From Aquificaceae bacterium (lineage in GTDB: Bacteria; Aquificota; Aquificia; Aquificales; Aquificaceae), in the NCBI GenBank assembly GCA_025057715.1, contig JANWVD010000051.1:1-6337 (forward strand): a stretch of 6,337 bases of DNA, in the 5' to 3' direction. A model generated the notes under the pieces. That model searched no databases. It saw only the letters and a program-made list of their open reading frames with translations, and had not been told where the DNA came from. The position numbers and the translations under genes are program-made. Of this stretch, positions 5,863-6,337 are shown piece after piece; the first letter of the stretch is position 1; each line of letters opens with the position of its first letter.

Positions 5863-5884
5863 GCGGCGAGCGTTAGCTCGCCGC
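5863..5884. repeat. Perfect 9-bp stem-loop at the lpxK stop codon
   Basis: GCGGCGAGC (5863-5871) and GCTCGCCGC (5876-5884) are exact reverse complements around a 4-nt loop. On the minus strand the loop is TAAC, and its TAA is the lpxK stop codon, so the hairpin spans the last three lpxK codons and most of the 18-nt gap before the nitroreductase. On the minus strand no T-run follows (AAGTTAAAATG), so it is a poor intrinsic terminator there. On the plus strand a T-rich stretch (GTTTATTTTA) follows. It may act as a partial terminator, an mRNA 3'-end stabiliser, or a block on nitroreductase translation. Confidence 0.65.
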
Positions 5885-6337
5885 GTTTATTTTACTAATA
5901 ATCCATTCTATCAGCCCTGGCACCTCAAGGTCGTAGGTAAGGTAGTATAGCCCCTTGGTCGGCTTTAGCTTAATAAGGTCTTTCTGGGTCGTAATCCACG
6001 GTCCTTTGCCAGGCAGGCGAAAATTTTCGTAGCTAAAGTGGTCTCTTAGCGGCATTTTTGCATAAACTTCTATGCCGAGCCTTTCCAAGGTTTTGAAAAA
6101 CTGCTCGTTGTCCCCGAGCGCTGAAAAGGCGTAAAATCGCTCTTTGGTGGGCAATTTAAGCTCTTCGTTTGTTTTTGAATCAAGAATTCGAAAGTTGATG
6201 CGTTTTGGATAAAAAATAGGTTTTTCGCTCAAAATTGGGTGTTTTTCTATGTTTTCATTTAGCTCTGAGTAAGATATCAAAATCGCGCTTGCGCGCCTCA
6301 GAGATTCTATTGGCTCTCTTAGCTTCCCAAAGGGGAA
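5873..6337 (-). CDS. lpxK: Tetraacyldisaccharide 4'-kinase LpxK, C-terminal half (5' end outside window)
   Basis: The frame is open from the right edge and gives 154 residues. An in-frame TTG at 6280 is not the start, because the conserved family sequence continues upstream of it. FPFGKLREPIESLRRASAIL matches LpxK 'llPaGpLREpl..LkRAdaii'. FSALGDNEQFFKTLERLG (71-88 of the visible part) matches 'aFaGIgnPe.Ff.tLe.lG', LRDHFSY (97-103) matches 'fpDHh.y', and ITTQKDLIKL (115-124) matches 'lvTTEKDavrl'. LpxK phosphorylates the 4' position of the lipid A disaccharide precursor at the inner-membrane face, giving lipid IVA. The Walker A region and N-terminal helix are outside the window. The usual Glu of TTEKD is Gln here, although Lys and Asp are retained. 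The last codons and the stop lie in a 9-bp hairpin. Confidence 0.9.
   Translation of the reverse strand, partial: FPFGKLREPIESLRRASAILISYSELNENIEKHPILSEKPIFYPKRINFRILDSKTNEELKLPTKERFYAFSALGDNEQFFKTLERLGIEVYAKMPLRDHFSYENFRLPGKGPWITTQKDLIKLKPTKGLYYLTYDLEVPGLIEWIISKINAAS

Noticed and set aside
5873..6280. lpxK fragment read as a complete 135-aa gene starting at the TTG at 6280
   Set aside because: The frame stays open to the window edge, and the 19 upstream codons encode the conserved LpxK GKLREPI...LRRA block, so it is a partial gene.
1572..6296. Exact 13-mer CGCGCTTGCGCGC at 1572-1584 and 6284-6296, as a possible dispersed palindromic repeat
   Set aside because: Both copies are coding and in different frames (tamB ASAQAR; lpxK RASA). 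Two copies are not enough to distinguish a repeat family from chance in Ala/Arg-rich codons.

Overview
The window is a densely packed piece of a Gram-negative (diderm) bacterial chromosome. It has eight protein genes, only two short non-coding gaps, and no RNA gene, mobile element, CRISPR array or phage gene that I can see. Lnt (lipoprotein acylation), TamB (envelope lipid/outer-membrane protein transport) and LpxK (lipid A synthesis) together point to an outer membrane with LPS and lipoproteins. The Thermotoga-type proenzyme AdoMet decarboxylase and the very tight gene packing with frequent 1-nt overlaps would suit a deep-branching, possibly thermophilic lineage such as Aquificota. That placement is only a guess; the sequence alone does not settle it.

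Layout. From the left edge to 733 a plus-strand pair runs: the 3' end of lnt, then a CDP-alcohol phosphatidyltransferase (probably pgsA), joined by a TGATG overlap. It collides tail-to-tail with a minus-strand operon that reads from about 4783 down to 689: rsmD, coaD (TAATG overlap), then a 1051-aa tamB-like gene (11-nt overlap with coaD). The last 45 bp of pgsA and tamB overlap in opposite directions. A short divergent region at about 4763-4844 separates rsmD from plus-strand speH. It holds a palindromic ATTATAAT that gives a perfect TATAAT on both strands, and a 22-codon leader ORF with a strong Shine-Dalgarno that runs into speH in another frame. SpeH meets, by a 4-nt convergent overlap, a second minus-strand unit: lpxK (5' part outside the window) followed by a nitroreductase-family gene. 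A perfect 9-bp hairpin spans the lpxK stop codon between those two genes.

Functionally, most genes serve the envelope and lipid supply: Lnt, PgsA, TamB, LpxK, and CoaD, whose product leads to the CoA used for acyl chains. RsmD (16S rRNA methylation), SpeH (polyamines) and the nitroreductase are unrelated housekeeping or accessory functions. I found no convincing new multi-gene system. The points most worth a second look are regulatory: the speH leader ORF, the shared promoter palindrome with a possibly leaderless rsmD, the 13-bp inverted repeat around the coaD start, and the stop-codon hairpin after lpxK.
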